The notes beneath the pieces are model-generated. The model was not told where the DNA came from, ran no database searches, and was given only the letters and a program-made list of their open reading frames with translations. A DNA stretch of 44,654 nt, from the IMG/VR virus record IMGVR_UViG_3300020468_000015, positions 1 through 44,654 of that record; one strand, 5' to 3'. Numbering within the stretch: position 1 is the stretch's first letter; each line of letters opens with the position of its first letter. The DNA comes from a virus. Positions 14,638 to 24,304 of the stretch are shown piece by piece. Position numbers and translations under genes: made by a program.

Positions 14638-15663
14638 ATGGCAAAGAATATTATTATTAATGATGGCAATTACAAGATAAGTGTTGACGACACTAATAGT
14701 ATCATATTGGATGTAGGTGCAACTGGTGTTGTACAAGTAACAGGAGATTTACAAGTTGACGGAACTCAAACTACTGTAAATTCTTCTACATTAGAAATTC
14801 AAGACAATGAAATAGTTGTTAACAAAGGTGAAACAGGTTATAGTGTTTCAGTTACAGGACAAGAAGCAGGTATTAGAGTTGAAAGAGGACAAAGTGCAGA
14901 TGTTAGAATGGTGTATGATGAAACCATTACTTGGAATGATCCAAACACACAAACAACATCACAAGGTCCAGGAGTTGGTCAACAAGCAGGACAAGGTCCA
15001 AACCTAGGTGGATTTAAACTAGTAGATGCTGGTGGTACAACAATATCATTACAACTTGCAAACATTAATAACAACAATGCAATTTACTTTGAGCCAGGTG
15101 GAGCAGGTACATTAAGAGTTATTAGAGCAGGATACGAAGCATTACTAACAGATGTAAATGATATTCCAAATAAAAAATATGTTGACGATGAAATTAATAA
15201 TGTTGTACTAGGTGCAAACTTTCCTAAAATTATACAAGGTGATACCGAAGTAAGAATTACCGACAACAGTACATCAGGTACAACAAGTATTATTGAAACA
15301 AAAATTGATAATGTTTTGTATGCAAAATGGAAACCAAGTCATTTAGAAATTTACAATCAAATGACAGATATTGGTAGCATCAGAATAGAAGATGATGTTA
15401 TAAGTGGTTTAAATTCTAACCAAGATATTGAAATACAAGCACCAGGAACTGGTAGTGTGCGTATAAATGATTCATTGGTGGTCAATAATAGACCAAGCCT
15501 ACAAGACCCGCAAGTGGACCCTCAATTTGACGCTAACGGGGTGAAATTGTACAGTAAAACACCAAGCGGAGGTAATACAGGATTATATTTTGTAAATACA
15601 AATGACGCAAGAGGAGAAGTGATCAGTACGAATAGAGCACTACTTTTTGGATTAATATTTTAA
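14638..15663 (+). CDS. Virion structural / short fibre protein
   Basis: A 341-residue beta-rich protein. Residues 20-80 have the short strand repeats (GVVQVTGDLQVDGTQTTVN, then STLEIQDNEIVVNKGE) that begin many marine T4-like fibre proteins. A Gln/Gly-rich linker (QGPGVGQQAGQGPNLGG) separates this from a central sheet region. DIPNKKYVDDEIN (about 175-187) is a common fibre joint motif. The C-terminus contains GVKLYSKTPSGGNTGLYFVN, as in tail proteins that end in a trimeric tip. The protein is probably attached to the baseplate or tail. Its exact T4 counterpart cannot be decided. Confidence 0.7.
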   Translation: MAKNIIINDGNYKISVDDTNSIILDVGATGVVQVTGDLQVDGTQTTVNSSTLEIQDNEIVVNKGETGYSVSVTGQEAGIRVERGQSADVRMVYDETITWNDPNTQTTSQGPGVGQQAGQGPNLGGFKLVDAGGTTISLQLANINNNNAIYFEPGGAGTLRVIRAGYEALLTDVNDIPNKKYVDDEINNVVLGANFPKIIQGDTEVRITDNSTSGTTSIIETKIDNVLYAKWKPSHLEIYNQMTDIGSIRIEDDVISGLNSNQDIEIQAPGTGSVRINDSLVVNNRPSLQDPQVDPQFDANGVKLYSKTPSGGNTGLYFVNTNDARGEVISTNRALLFGLIF

Positions 15664-15672
15664 GGAGAAAAA

Positions 15673-16005
15673 ATGGCAATAGTAAACCAAAACATAACAA
15701 CAGGAGCAACAGTTGATGTATTAACTGTGCCAGCAGGCAAATCATATGCAATAACTTCTGTGTTGATAACAAACACAGGTCCAGAAGATGCCACAGGTGC
15801 AGAAGATAGCAGATTTTATTTGTATGCAGTCACAGGAGCATACAGTTCAACATCATCAATGATTGTTAACAATGCTTTATTGCCTGGTGCTGAAACTTTT
15901 ACACTAGACACAGAAAAATTAGTTTTAGGTGCAGGTGATTATTTTAAAGTTTCTTGTTCAGGTACTAACAGCATTTCAGTTGTAGTAAGTTACTTGGAGG
16001 TATAA
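15673..16005 (+). CDS. Small beta-sandwich virion protein, paralogue 1
   Basis: A 110-residue protein, all-beta by pattern: TVPAGKSYAITSVLITNTG, then AETFTLDTEKLVLGAGDYFKV, then ISVVVSYLEV. Two other genes in the window (23971 and 37371) have the same length and the same order: a thiol-free strand pair, an I/V-N/C-N-T/L edge, a central acidic strand, a G-D/E-K/Q-L hairpin and a final S/V-x-V-x-Y/G-I/L-E strand. These small proteins each follow a long fibre or structural gene and may form collars or joints. It overlaps the next gene by one base. Confidence 0.68.
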   Translation: MAIVNQNITTGATVDVLTVPAGKSYAITSVLITNTGPEDATGAEDSRFYLYAVTGAYSSTSSMIVNNALLPGAETFTLDTEKLVLGAGDYFKVSCSGTNSISVVVSYLEV

Positions 16006-16853
16006 TGAGATATCTCAAAAGACAAAGTACCAACAAAAGATTGTTGAATGGTAAAGGATTGATCTATACTCAATACGAAGATATTGAAGCACAATCAGTA
16101 GGAGCATTTTTAGTTCCTAAAGGAACATCAGCACAAAGACCATCTTCACCATCTGAAGGACAAGTTAGATACAACACAACTAACAGACAGTTAGAAGTGT
16201 ATGAATTCAATTCAGGTACAAGTCAAGTAGAATGGAAAACATTTAGATTATCTGAACCACAAAACATCACACTACAAAATCTAGGTAACGGTGACGACAC
16301 AGAAGTAAACTTTGGTATACTAAACGACAACTTTGGTTCAGGTTTAGGTTATCCAACAACTCCAGAAAATGTTTTTGTTCTTGTAGAAAATGTTGTACAA
16401 ATTGCAAATACAAACTATACATTAACACAAAATCCTTGCAACACAAACACAAATCAAATGGAAGCAGTGTTTGATTATGGTGTTGCTACAGGAAATCCAG
16501 CAACAGGAACTGGCGCATTTAAAATTAAAACAAACACAACTCCAGGACCAAACTTCGGTCAATTACTTGCAACAGACTTTCAAACAAAAGGTTATCACGT
16601 TGGTCAATCACTGGTAGTTACTGGTACTGCTTCAAACAACGGAACATACACAGTTACAGCAGTTACTACGCAATACTTGGTTGTTAATACTTCACTTGTT
16701 AATGAGGCAAACAACGCATTAGGTAACACATTTTTCTTAGATGGCAAAAGTTCAGTTACAGGAAACTCATATCCAGCAGGTTATTATATTACCTTTGGTA
16801 CAGCAGTACCTACGGGCAAACCTGTGAACGTTTTGCACAATTTTGACAAATAA
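16005..16853 (+). CDS. Virion structural protein
   Basis: A 282-residue protein with an N-terminal basic segment (RYLKRQSTNKRLL). It is followed by GTSAQRPSSPSEGQVRYNTT and LEVYE (about 41-66), a motif found where phage fibres carry a T4 gp12/gp37-like repeat and also present near the C-termini of the long fibres here. The middle is beta-rich and Asn/Thr-rich (TNYTLTQNPCNTNTNQ). The C-terminal half shows a small domain with GQSLVVTGTASNNGTYTVTA. The start shares one base with the previous stop. The product is probably a tail or fibre component; no enzyme motif is seen. Confidence 0.66.
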   Translation: MRYLKRQSTNKRLLNGKGLIYTQYEDIEAQSVGAFLVPKGTSAQRPSSPSEGQVRYNTTNRQLEVYEFNSGTSQVEWKTFRLSEPQNITLQNLGNGDDTEVNFGILNDNFGSGLGYPTTPENVFVLVENVVQIANTNYTLTQNPCNTNTNQMEAVFDYGVATGNPATGTGAFKIKTNTTPGPNFGQLLATDFQTKGYHVGQSLVVTGTASNNGTYTVTAVTTQYLVVNTSLVNEANNALGNTFFLDGKSSVTGNSYPAGYYITFGTAVPTGKPVNVLHNFDK

Positions 16854-16870
16854 TACATTTCCAAAATACA

Positions 16871-16877
16871 ATAAATA
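16871..16877 (+). promoter_or_regulatory. Late promoter core (ATAAATA)
   Basis: AATAAATACT lies 17 nt before the ATG at 16894, with the ribosome site AAAAAAGGAT between them. Confidence 0.65.
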
Positions 16878-16893
16878 CTAAAAAAGGATTAGT

Positions 16894-19800
16894 ATGCCAG
16901 TATCAAATGTAGGTAAAATATCAGGGCCATTATTAAAGGCAAATCTAACTAGAAATAGCGATTTGACTTTTGATAACACAGCAGTCACTTCTACACCTAC
17001 TTTATTCATCGGACACACAAATAATAAGTTAGGTATTAGAACTGATTCACCTACTAGAGAATTATTAGTTAACGGAGATACAAAAGTAACTGGTGATGTT
17101 ATTGCAACAAATTCAGCATCATTTGGAAATTTAACATTTGATGGTCCAACAAATACTTTATCGGCTAGTGTTGGCAAAATAAATTTAAACAGTGCTAGTG
17201 GTTTTACATTTAACGAATTACGTACAGACAATTTAAGTTTTACAAACAGCACAATCAGAGGATATGCTGGAGATAACATTAATATTCATCCAGGACCTGG
17301 CACAGGAATTTTTAATATTCCTATGGATTTAAAATCCTATGGTAATATTCATGCAACAGGAGATATTTCATTTGACGGAAATATATTCATTGGTGGAGAT
17401 GGAGCAGAAGATTCATTAAGTTTTGAAGGAGATATCACTTCAAACATAATGCCCGATGCAACATCAACTTATAATTTAGGTGAAACAGGAAAACGTTGGG
17501 GACAAATGCATCTTCAATCAATGCCTGGTTTACAAGACGTTGTTATTGACAACACAATTTCTTTGGCAGGTGTTGCCGTAAACTTAGGTATTCAAAATAA
17601 ATGGTATGTCAGTACAAATGGTGCAGACAACCTTGCAGGTAATCACCCTAACTTTGCGTTTGGTACAATCAAACACGCATTAAGTTACATCCAAGAAAGT
17701 TCTGCTGGTCCACATCAATTGCACATTTTACCTGGAACATACATAGAAGAATTTCCTTTAGAGGTTCCAGCAAACGTGACTATAAAAGGTGCAGGTATAA
17801 GATCAGTAACAGTTAAACCTACACAGGCAGGAAGATTTAATGACGCATTTATATTGAATAATGCATCTATGGTTACAGATTTGGCTATACAAGGATTTCA
17901 ATATAATTCAACAACAGATGTTGGTTACGCATTTAGATTCGCACAAAACGCCGGCATAGTTACAAAATCACCTTATATACAAAACGTATCTGTAATAACA
18001 CAAGGTTCCAACAGAACAGCATCTGATCCAAGAGGATTTGCATCCGGTGATGCGGGTAAAGGTGCATTATTAGATTCAAATGTATTGGATACTGCTTCTC
18101 CAAGAACAAGTATGCTATTCAATGGCGTAACTTTTATTACACCAGGTGTAGATGCAGTAACAGTTAAAAACGGATCAAGAATTGAATTTATAGATTGTTT
18201 TACATACTTCGCAAACAGAGGTTTGTATATGCAACACGCATTAAATCAATATACGCCAACAGCAGGAACTTATGCACCAGCAACTGGTGTAATGACATTG
18301 ACTATCGGCAATCACTCTATAAGAGTTGGAGAATCCATAACCATTGCAGACAACAGTTTAACTTTTACGTGTGCTATGGACAATCATCAAACAGATCACA
18401 CTTACCCAAGATCAACGGATCCTTATTCAGGCAAAAAAGTTACCGTAACAGGAACAACTGCTACGTCTATAACTTGTAACGTTGGTATATCAAGCAACAC
18501 AACAGCACACATATTTAAAAGTGCTTCTGCTAATTCTGTAACAGAAGGCACAATGAATGAAGCAAGAGTAATAGCAAGTGCCACAATATACGGTAATCAA
18601 GGTGTTGTTGCAGATGGAAATGGTTGTTTAGCATATTTGATCAGTCATAACTTTGCTTATGTTGGCACAGGAAAAGATGTAGAAAATGATGACTATCTAA
18701 TAAATCAAGAAAATGAAGTTGTAACAACTAACAATGCAAAAGTACATTTTGTAAGTCAAGACCAAGACGGAGATTTTAGAGTAGGTGAAAACTTTATAGT
18801 TGATTTAGGTAAAGGTACAACAAGTATTAACATCACTGATTCAGATTTAGGAGGTTCAACATTAACAGTTGGAACACCAGGTGCAACAACTATAATTGAT
18901 GCTACAAAAATAGATGTGCCTAATTTTAGAATTTCAGCAAATGCAATTTCTACATTAGAAAATGGTTTAACAATTAATGCTTCTGGCAAAACTGTAATAG
19001 ATGGTAATGCCACAATGATGCAAAATTTAAATGTTACTGGAAATACAACAATAACAGGTTCAGGCATAAACCTTGGTGATCAACCAGGTGATACACTAAA
19101 CTTTGCTCAAGAATTTCAAAATGATTTAATTCCTGTAGAAGATAGAGAACATAATTTAGGAAGTGCAAATAAAAATTGGAGACAAGCAAATTTAAACAAA
19201 GCAATATTTGATGGTATAGAAATTACAAATAATGTAATTAGAGCAAATGATTCTAACAGTTCTGTAGATTTAAGAGCAAATGGTACAGGATCAGTAAATT
19301 TAGAAAACTTATCATTCAACACACAAATACAAAGTGCTGGTGATGTTGGATTCGGAGTTGGTACAAACAGTTTACAATTTACAGGATTATCAAATATAGA
19401 GGTACCAGCAGGTACAACAGCACAAGATCCTGCACAAGGTAATGCAATTAGATATGATACAGATAGACAAAATTTTGAAGCATTTTCTACTGGAAAAATT
19501 CCATTTGGTGGTATTAGAGATGGTGATTATGACACTTATATTGATCTATCAAACAATCAGTTTGACTTTATAGCAGGTGGAACATCTGTAGGAACAATAG
19601 ATGGATCAGGTAATTTTGTTGCAAATAAACTCAGTTCACAGGATCAGTTTGCAATAGATAATAATCAAATCACAACAGGCACAGCAAACAATCCTGAAGC
19701 ATCTTTACAAGCAAACGGCAATGGTAAAATATTCATGGATACTTCAAATTTTGAAGTATTTGATGGTACATTTTTAAACACAGTAACCAACTCTGATTTT

Positions 19801-20061
19801 GTATTAACAGGAACGGCTCCTAAAGCCAACAGATACATTCACTTTGATACCACTCAAGCATACAGAGGACACTATGGTACTGAAACTGAAAGAGATGCAA
19901 AAACACCAAGAGCAGGTGAAGTATTTTGGAACCAAACAAGTTCCACACTAGAAGTTTACACAGCAAATGGTTGGAAATCTGCCACTGGTTTACAGGAAAT
20001 AACGGTTACAGAAGAGTTTGCACAAGATTTAAACGTATTATACAATCTTATATTAAACTAG
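16894..20061 (+). CDS. Long tail fibre with beta-helix, 1055 residues
   Basis: Modular fibre. Residues 1-230 are a shaft of short beta repeats ending in YNLGETGKRWGQMHLQ, a shaft-joint motif. A right-handed beta-helix starts near 235 (KWYVSTNGADNLAGNHPNF, then HILPGTYIEEFPLEVPANV and IKGAGIRSVTVKP), typical of DUF1565/pectate-lyase-like phage fibres. Residues about 453-550 are an inserted domain (YTPTAGTYAPATG, then LTIGNHSIRVGESI and DHTYPRSTDPYSG) also found in the 1898-residue fibre. The helix resumes (SATIYGNQGV) and ends at QDQDGDFRVGENF (about 623). A second joint (EDREHNLGSANKNW) and a gp12-like VPAGTTAQDPAQGNAIRYD segment precede the C-terminal tip. The protein probably binds the host surface; no catalytic residues were identified. 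Confidence 0.82.
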   Translation: MPVSNVGKISGPLLKANLTRNSDLTFDNTAVTSTPTLFIGHTNNKLGIRTDSPTRELLVNGDTKVTGDVIATNSASFGNLTFDGPTNTLSASVGKINLNSASGFTFNELRTDNLSFTNSTIRGYAGDNINIHPGPGTGIFNIPMDLKSYGNIHATGDISFDGNIFIGGDGAEDSLSFEGDITSNIMPDATSTYNLGETGKRWGQMHLQSMPGLQDVVIDNTISLAGVAVNLGIQNKWYVSTNGADNLAGNHPNFAFGTIKHALSYIQESSAGPHQLHILPGTYIEEFPLEVPANVTIKGAGIRSVTVKPTQAGRFNDAFILNNASMVTDLAIQGFQYNSTTDVGYAFRFAQNAGIVTKSPYIQNVSVITQGSNRTASDPRGFASGDAGKGALLDSNVLDTASPRTSMLFNGVTFITPGVDAVTVKNGSRIEFIDCFTYFANRGLYMQHALNQYTPTAGTYAPATGVMTLTIGNHSIRVGESITIADNSLTFTCAMDNHQTDHTYPRSTDPYSGKKVTVTGTTATSITCNVGISSNTTAHIFKSASANSVTEGTMNEARVIASATIYGNQGVVADGNGCLAYLISHNFAYVGTGKDVENDDYLINQENEVVTTNNAKVHFVSQDQDGDFRVGENFIVDLGKGTTSINITDSDLGGSTLTVGTPGATTIIDATKIDVPNFRISANAISTLENGLTINASGKTVIDGNATMMQNLNVTGNTTITGSGINLGDQPGDTLNFAQEFQNDLIPVEDREHNLGSANKNWRQANLNKAIFDGIEITNNVIRANDSNSSVDLRANGTGSVNLENLSFNTQIQSAGDVGFGVGTNSLQFTGLSNIEVPAGTTAQDPAQGNAIRYDTDRQNFEAFSTGKIPFGGIRDGDYDTYIDLSNNQFDFIAGGTSVGTIDGSGNFVANKLSSQDQFAIDNNQITTGTANNPEASLQANGNGKIFMDTSNFEVFDGTFLNTVTNSDFVLTGTAPKANRYIHFDTTQAYRGHYGTETERDAKTPRAGEVFWNQTSSTLEVYTANGWKSATGLQEITVTEEFAQDLNVLYNLILN

Positions 20062-20097
20062 TATATTAACCGTGTACTATATTAAAAACCAAAATTC

Positions 20098-20105
20098 TAT
20101 AAATA
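20098..20105 (+). promoter_or_regulatory. Perfect T4 late promoter (TATAAATA)
   Basis: An exact match to the T4 late consensus, 130 nt before the ATG at 20236. The long leader that follows contains predicted stems. Confidence 0.75.
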
Positions 20106-20110
20106 CAATT

Positions 20111-20235
20111 AATGTTGTTATCCGACCAGATGCAACAGGACAAACCCTGGTTCAACCCGGGAAGAACTTGCGAATATTGTAAGGTGAAAAGGTAGGTTGG
20201 TGGGACAAGATCCCCGTGCTAAAAAGGAGTAAACA
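20111..20235 (+). ncRNA. Long structured leader sharing an element with the 13868 leader
   Basis: TGTTG...CAACA can form a 5-bp stem. CCCTGG-TTCAA-CCCGGG (near 20145-20161) folds with one mismatch. GGGA-CAAGA-TCCC lies further on, and AAAAAGGAG ends the leader. GGTTCAACCCGG followed by ACTT (20149-20169) parallels GGTTAGAACCCGG...ACTT at 13916-13937. No known riboswitch is recognised. Confidence 0.5.
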
Positions 20236-23200
20236 ATGGCCGTTGGTCGAATTTCGGGTCAACTCTTAAAGTCAAACTTGTTGCGACAAGGTACAAACTT
20301 GGCTTTTGAGACTGACTTGTTATACATTGATGTAGTAAACAATAGGATCGGCGTAAAAACCAATACTCCGACAGTTCCATTAGATGTCGTTGGAACAGCA
20401 CGTACAACAAACTTAGAAGCAACAGGTCAACTAGACATTGGTCAAATCACAATATCAGGTAACTCTATAACAACAACTGCTGGACAGTTGAACTTGTCTG
20501 CTCCTGATGGTATTTTATACAACAATAATCTACAGGTAGATGACCTTATAATTGCTGGTAATTCTATTACAGCAACAGACACAAATCAAAATTTTGAAAT
20601 TCAAACACAGGGTACTGGTATTTTAGAAGTACACGGTAACACACGAGTAAACGGAAATATTCACGCAACAGGAAATATTAGAGCAGATGGTAATATACAA
20701 ATAGGTGACAGTGATACAGATTCTATCACTATTAATGCTGATATTACATCGAACTTAACACCTGATGTATCTAACACATACAACATTGGTTCTGCTGTAA
20801 AACGTTGGAACAATGTTTATGCAAACAATTTAACTGTTGACAACTTAACACTTTCAGGAAACATTACAGTACAAGGACTAAACTTAACAGCACGTCCAGG
20901 TAAAATAATATACGTTGCAACAAACGGTGATGACAGTAATTCAGGTACGCACCAAAATGATCCTTATGCCTCAATCGAACAAGCATTGGCAGTAGCAATA
21001 GCAGGTGATCACATTTACATATATCCAGGAACATACACTGAAGCATTTCCAATGAATGTACCAACTGGAGTATCAATAAGAGGTGATGGACTGAGAGCAG
21101 TAAACATTCAACCTAGTGTTGCAACAAACAATAAAGATGCATTTATTTTAAATGGTGAAGTAACAATTGAAGACTTAACTGTTAAAAATTTCTATTATGA
21201 TTCTGGTAACAACACTGGATACGCATTTAGATTTAATCCTACTGGAAATGATGACAGTACTGGATTTACAGTAACAAACAGATCACCGTATATTAGAAAC
21301 ATTTCTGTAATCACACAAGGAACAACATCTACAGCAACAGATCCAAGAGGTTTCGCGGCGGGCGATGCTGGTAGAGGTGGATTTTTTGATGGCGAATTAG
21401 CGGCTCCTGGTAGTCAAGAAGCAAGTGTACTATTTCAAAATGCAACATTTATCACTCCAGGTGTTGATGCAATTACACTTACAAATGGTGCAAGAGTTGA
21501 ATGGTTAAACAGTTTCACGTACTTTGCAACAACATCTATTAATGCTTATGACGGAGTTAACGGATTAAAAGGTACAGGTACAACTCAATTAAGAGTTTCA
21601 GGTTTATCTGGTGGTGCTATCACGCAAGGTAATGTAATTTCATATTACGATATTGGCGGATCATTAGTTGCATCAGGAACTATTGCCGCAGTAGATAATG
21701 ATAAAATTTTTATTAATGGAAAATCTGCAGGATTTATTTTACCAGCAGAACAAAATGGAAAAACAATTAACGCATTAGGTAATGCACAACTTAATACAGC
21801 AGAAAAGAAATTTGGTTCTGCAAGTTTACAATTAGCAGGTTCAGGTGATGCGGCAAAAATAAACACAAATGCAGACTTTGGATTTGGAACAGGAGACTTT
21901 ACTATAGACTTCTGGGGTAATTTATCAGCACTACAATCAACAGTATTGTTCGATATGAGAACAAGTGCCGCACTACAAAACAGTTTATATGTTTATGTAA
22001 CAAACAATGGTCCAAAAGTTTATGTAAACGGTTCTGAAGTTATTTCAGGCTCACAAGGATTTAATTTAAACACATGGACACACTTTGCTCTTGTAAGACA
22101 AAGTGGAACATTAACGATGTATGTTGCTGGACAAAACGTTGGTTCTGCAACAGTAAACCAAGACTTAGGTGGTGCTAAACCACTTGTAATTGGAAACAAT
22201 TGGAATCAAACATTAGGTTTAACAGGTTACATAGATGAATTTAGAGTGTACAAAGGTTCAGCAGTTTACACAGGAAACTTTACACCACCAACAGTTGGTG
22301 CAGTTGGTAATGCAAACACAGTGTTAGTTGCAAACTTTGATGGCAACAATGGATCAACAATATTTTTAGATAAAAATTTAATTGCACAAGATATTAGATT
22401 TAGTAATGGTGCAACAGCAACAGCATTTACTTTAGTTGATTATGCAGACTTTGGTGCAGAAGTTAGATCAATAGCATCAGCATCAATTTACGGAACATTT
22501 GGAATGAAAGGTAACGGTCCAGGTGTTAGAATGTATCTTATCAGTCATAACTTTGCTTACATAGGCAATGACTACAATGTAGATAACGATGCAAACACAG
22601 TAATACAAGCAAACGAAGTTGTTGCAACAAATGGTGCAAAAATATTTTTTAGTTCAGTCGACCACAAAGGAGACTTTAGAGTTGGTGATCAATTTAGAGT
22701 TGATCAAAACACAGGACAAGTAGATTTTACAAGTGCAAACTTAAACATTGATGTTGATCAAGCACTTACATTTACAACAGGATCAGATGTAACAGTAATT
22801 TCAGGAAGTTCAATTGAAACTGGAAATGTAAAATTATCAGGAAATACTATTACAACCACATCTGGAGATTTAACTTTAGATTCATTTGGTAACAATACAG
22901 TATTCAACGACAACGTAGATGTAAATGGAAACCTTTCTGTTATAGGTGATATTACAATTGGTGGTAATGTTACTATTGGAGATGAATCAACAGATGAAAT
23001 TACAATCTCTGCTGGTATAGATTCTAATTTAATTCCAAACATAGATACAACATATGATTTAGGTTCTTCAACTAAAAATTGGAACACATTGTTTGCTCAA
23101 GAGGCACAAATTGATAGTGTTAACATTGTTGGAAATGTAATTCAATCAAATAACACAAACGCAGATTTAGATATTAGAGCAAGTGGTACAGGTAACGTAA

Positions 23201-23964
23201 CATTAGAAAACTTCGCTGTACAAAATGATACAATTACAAACACATCAGGAGATTTTATTGTTAATCCTGCAAGTAATATTTTCAAAGTTCAAGGTACAGG
23301 TTCAATAAGAATACCATCAGGTACAACAGCACAAAGACCTGGTTCAGCAGTTGCTGGTATGATGAGGTACAACACAGATGATACTGTGTTTGAAGGTTAC
23401 AACGGCTCAAACTGGGTGGCATTAACTGGTGTATATGACCTAGATAGAGACACTTATATCACAGCAGAACAGACACCTGGTGCTGATGATGATACAATAA
23501 GATTTTACGCAGGTAATACACTGGTTGCAAACGTAAGTCCAACAAGATTTGACGTCACAACTTTAAGGGTAGATGATATTCAAATCAGTGGAAATACACT
23601 GACAACTGTTCAAACTGACCAAGATTTGATCCTAAATGCCAACGGAAATGGTACTATTAGGATTGAAGACTTCAGATTCTCTGGAAATACGATAACTAAT
23701 GTTATATCTTCTCCATTAGTGTTTAAAACTACTGGAAGTGGGTATATTGATGTATCAAACTCTGGTGGATTTGTACTTCCAGTTGGTACAGGTGCTGATA
23801 GACCGACTACACCATTGTTGGGTATGATTAGATACAATACCAACGATGAAAGGGTTGAACTTTATGACGGTAGCCAATGGGGTTCAATTGCAGGTTCATC
23901 AGGTGCTGTAAGTATTATTGATGCAACAGAAATAGCCGTACAAATTGCGGTAACGTTAGGATAA
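20236..23964 (+). CDS. Long tail fibre with beta-helix and LamG-like insert, 1242 residues
   Basis: A paralogue of the 1055-residue fibre. The N-terminus (AVGRISGQLLKSNLLRQGTN) parallels VSNVGKISGPLLKANLTRNS there. A shaft runs to YNIGSAVKRWNNVYANNL (about 180-198). The beta-helix begins near 223 (IIYVATNGDDSNSGTHQND, then YIYPGTYTEAFPMNVPTG). After FTYFA, where the sister fibre carries its YTPT-type domain, this protein instead has a LamG/concanavalin-like jellyroll at about 519-690 (KFGSASLQLAG, DFTIDFWGNL, NTWTHFALVRQSGTLTMYVA, GYIDEFRVYKG). Such domains bind carbohydrates. The helix resumes at SASIYGTFGM, followed by DHKGDFRVGDQF and a second joint (YDLGSSTKNWNTLF). It is probably a receptor-binding fibre. 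Confidence 0.83.
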   Translation: MAVGRISGQLLKSNLLRQGTNLAFETDLLYIDVVNNRIGVKTNTPTVPLDVVGTARTTNLEATGQLDIGQITISGNSITTTAGQLNLSAPDGILYNNNLQVDDLIIAGNSITATDTNQNFEIQTQGTGILEVHGNTRVNGNIHATGNIRADGNIQIGDSDTDSITINADITSNLTPDVSNTYNIGSAVKRWNNVYANNLTVDNLTLSGNITVQGLNLTARPGKIIYVATNGDDSNSGTHQNDPYASIEQALAVAIAGDHIYIYPGTYTEAFPMNVPTGVSIRGDGLRAVNIQPSVATNNKDAFILNGEVTIEDLTVKNFYYDSGNNTGYAFRFNPTGNDDSTGFTVTNRSPYIRNISVITQGTTSTATDPRGFAAGDAGRGGFFDGELAAPGSQEASVLFQNATFITPGVDAITLTNGARVEWLNSFTYFATTSINAYDGVNGLKGTGTTQLRVSGLSGGAITQGNVISYYDIGGSLVASGTIAAVDNDKIFINGKSAGFILPAEQNGKTINALGNAQLNTAEKKFGSASLQLAGSGDAAKINTNADFGFGTGDFTIDFWGNLSALQSTVLFDMRTSAALQNSLYVYVTNNGPKVYVNGSEVISGSQGFNLNTWTHFALVRQSGTLTMYVAGQNVGSATVNQDLGGAKPLVIGNNWNQTLGLTGYIDEFRVYKGSAVYTGNFTPPTVGAVGNANTVLVANFDGNNGSTIFLDKNLIAQDIRFSNGATATAFTLVDYADFGAEVRSIASASIYGTFGMKGNGPGVRMYLISHNFAYIGNDYNVDNDANTVIQANEVVATNGAKIFFSSVDHKGDFRVGDQFRVDQNTGQVDFTSANLNIDVDQALTFTTGSDVTVISGSSIETGNVKLSGNTITTTSGDLTLDSFGNNTVFNDNVDVNGNLSVIGDITIGGNVTIGDESTDEITISAGIDSNLIPNIDTTYDLGSSTKNWNTLFAQEAQIDSVNIVGNVIQSNNTNADLDIRASGTGNVTLENFAVQNDTITNTSGDFIVNPASNIFKVQGTGSIRIPSGTTAQRPGSAVAGMMRYNTDDTVFEGYNGSNWVALTGVYDLDRDTYITAEQTPGADDDTIRFYAGNTLVANVSPTRFDVTTLRVDDIQISGNTLTTVQTDQDLILNANGNGTIRIEDFRFSGNTITNVISSPLVFKTTGSGYIDVSNSGGFVLPVGTGADRPTTPLLGMIRYNTNDERVELYDGSQWGSIAGSSGAVSIIDATEIAVQIAVTLG

Positions 23965-23970
23965 AAAAGA

Positions 23971-24303
23971 ATGGCAACAAATTTTAGAAATAATGTAACA
24001 AAAAACATTGGAACTGTTCCTGTGTCAGTATACACAGCACCAATTTCGATTTATTCAACAGTCGTTGGATTAGTTCTAGCAAATTTAACTGAATCAGTTG
24101 TGAAAGCAAGTGTAACATTAACAGCAACACCAGATTCAGTGACAGGTTTTATTGTAAAAGATGTTTTGATTGCACCAAACTCTAGTTTACGTGTTTTAAA
24201 CTCAGGAGAAAAATTAATTGTAGCAAGTCAAAACAGTTTAAACGTACAGTCAAATATTAACGACTCACTTGATTGTGTGTTAAGTTATGTGGAGATAAGT
24301 TAA
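23971..24303 (+). CDS. Small beta-sandwich virion protein, paralogue 2
   Basis: A 110-residue protein of the same size and strand order as the genes at 15673 and 37371. VPVSVYTAPISIYSTVVGLVL is followed by ESVVKASVTLTATPDS, the SGEKLIVASQNSLNV hairpin and the final CVLSYVEIS. It follows the LamG-containing fibre by 6 nt, so it probably is produced with it. A trimer-joint or adaptor role is plausible but unproven. Confidence 0.66.
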   Translation: MATNFRNNVTKNIGTVPVSVYTAPISIYSTVVGLVLANLTESVVKASVTLTATPDSVTGFIVKDVLIAPNSSLRVLNSGEKLIVASQNSLNVQSNINDSLDCVLSYVEIS

Positions 24304-24304
24304 G

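Noticed and set aside
20140-20180. Possible glutamine riboswitch (GTTCA...GGAAG-like words) in the leader before 20236
   Set aside because: Only short pieces of the glnA/downstream-peptide consensus are present and the required order and GUAGG block are missing.
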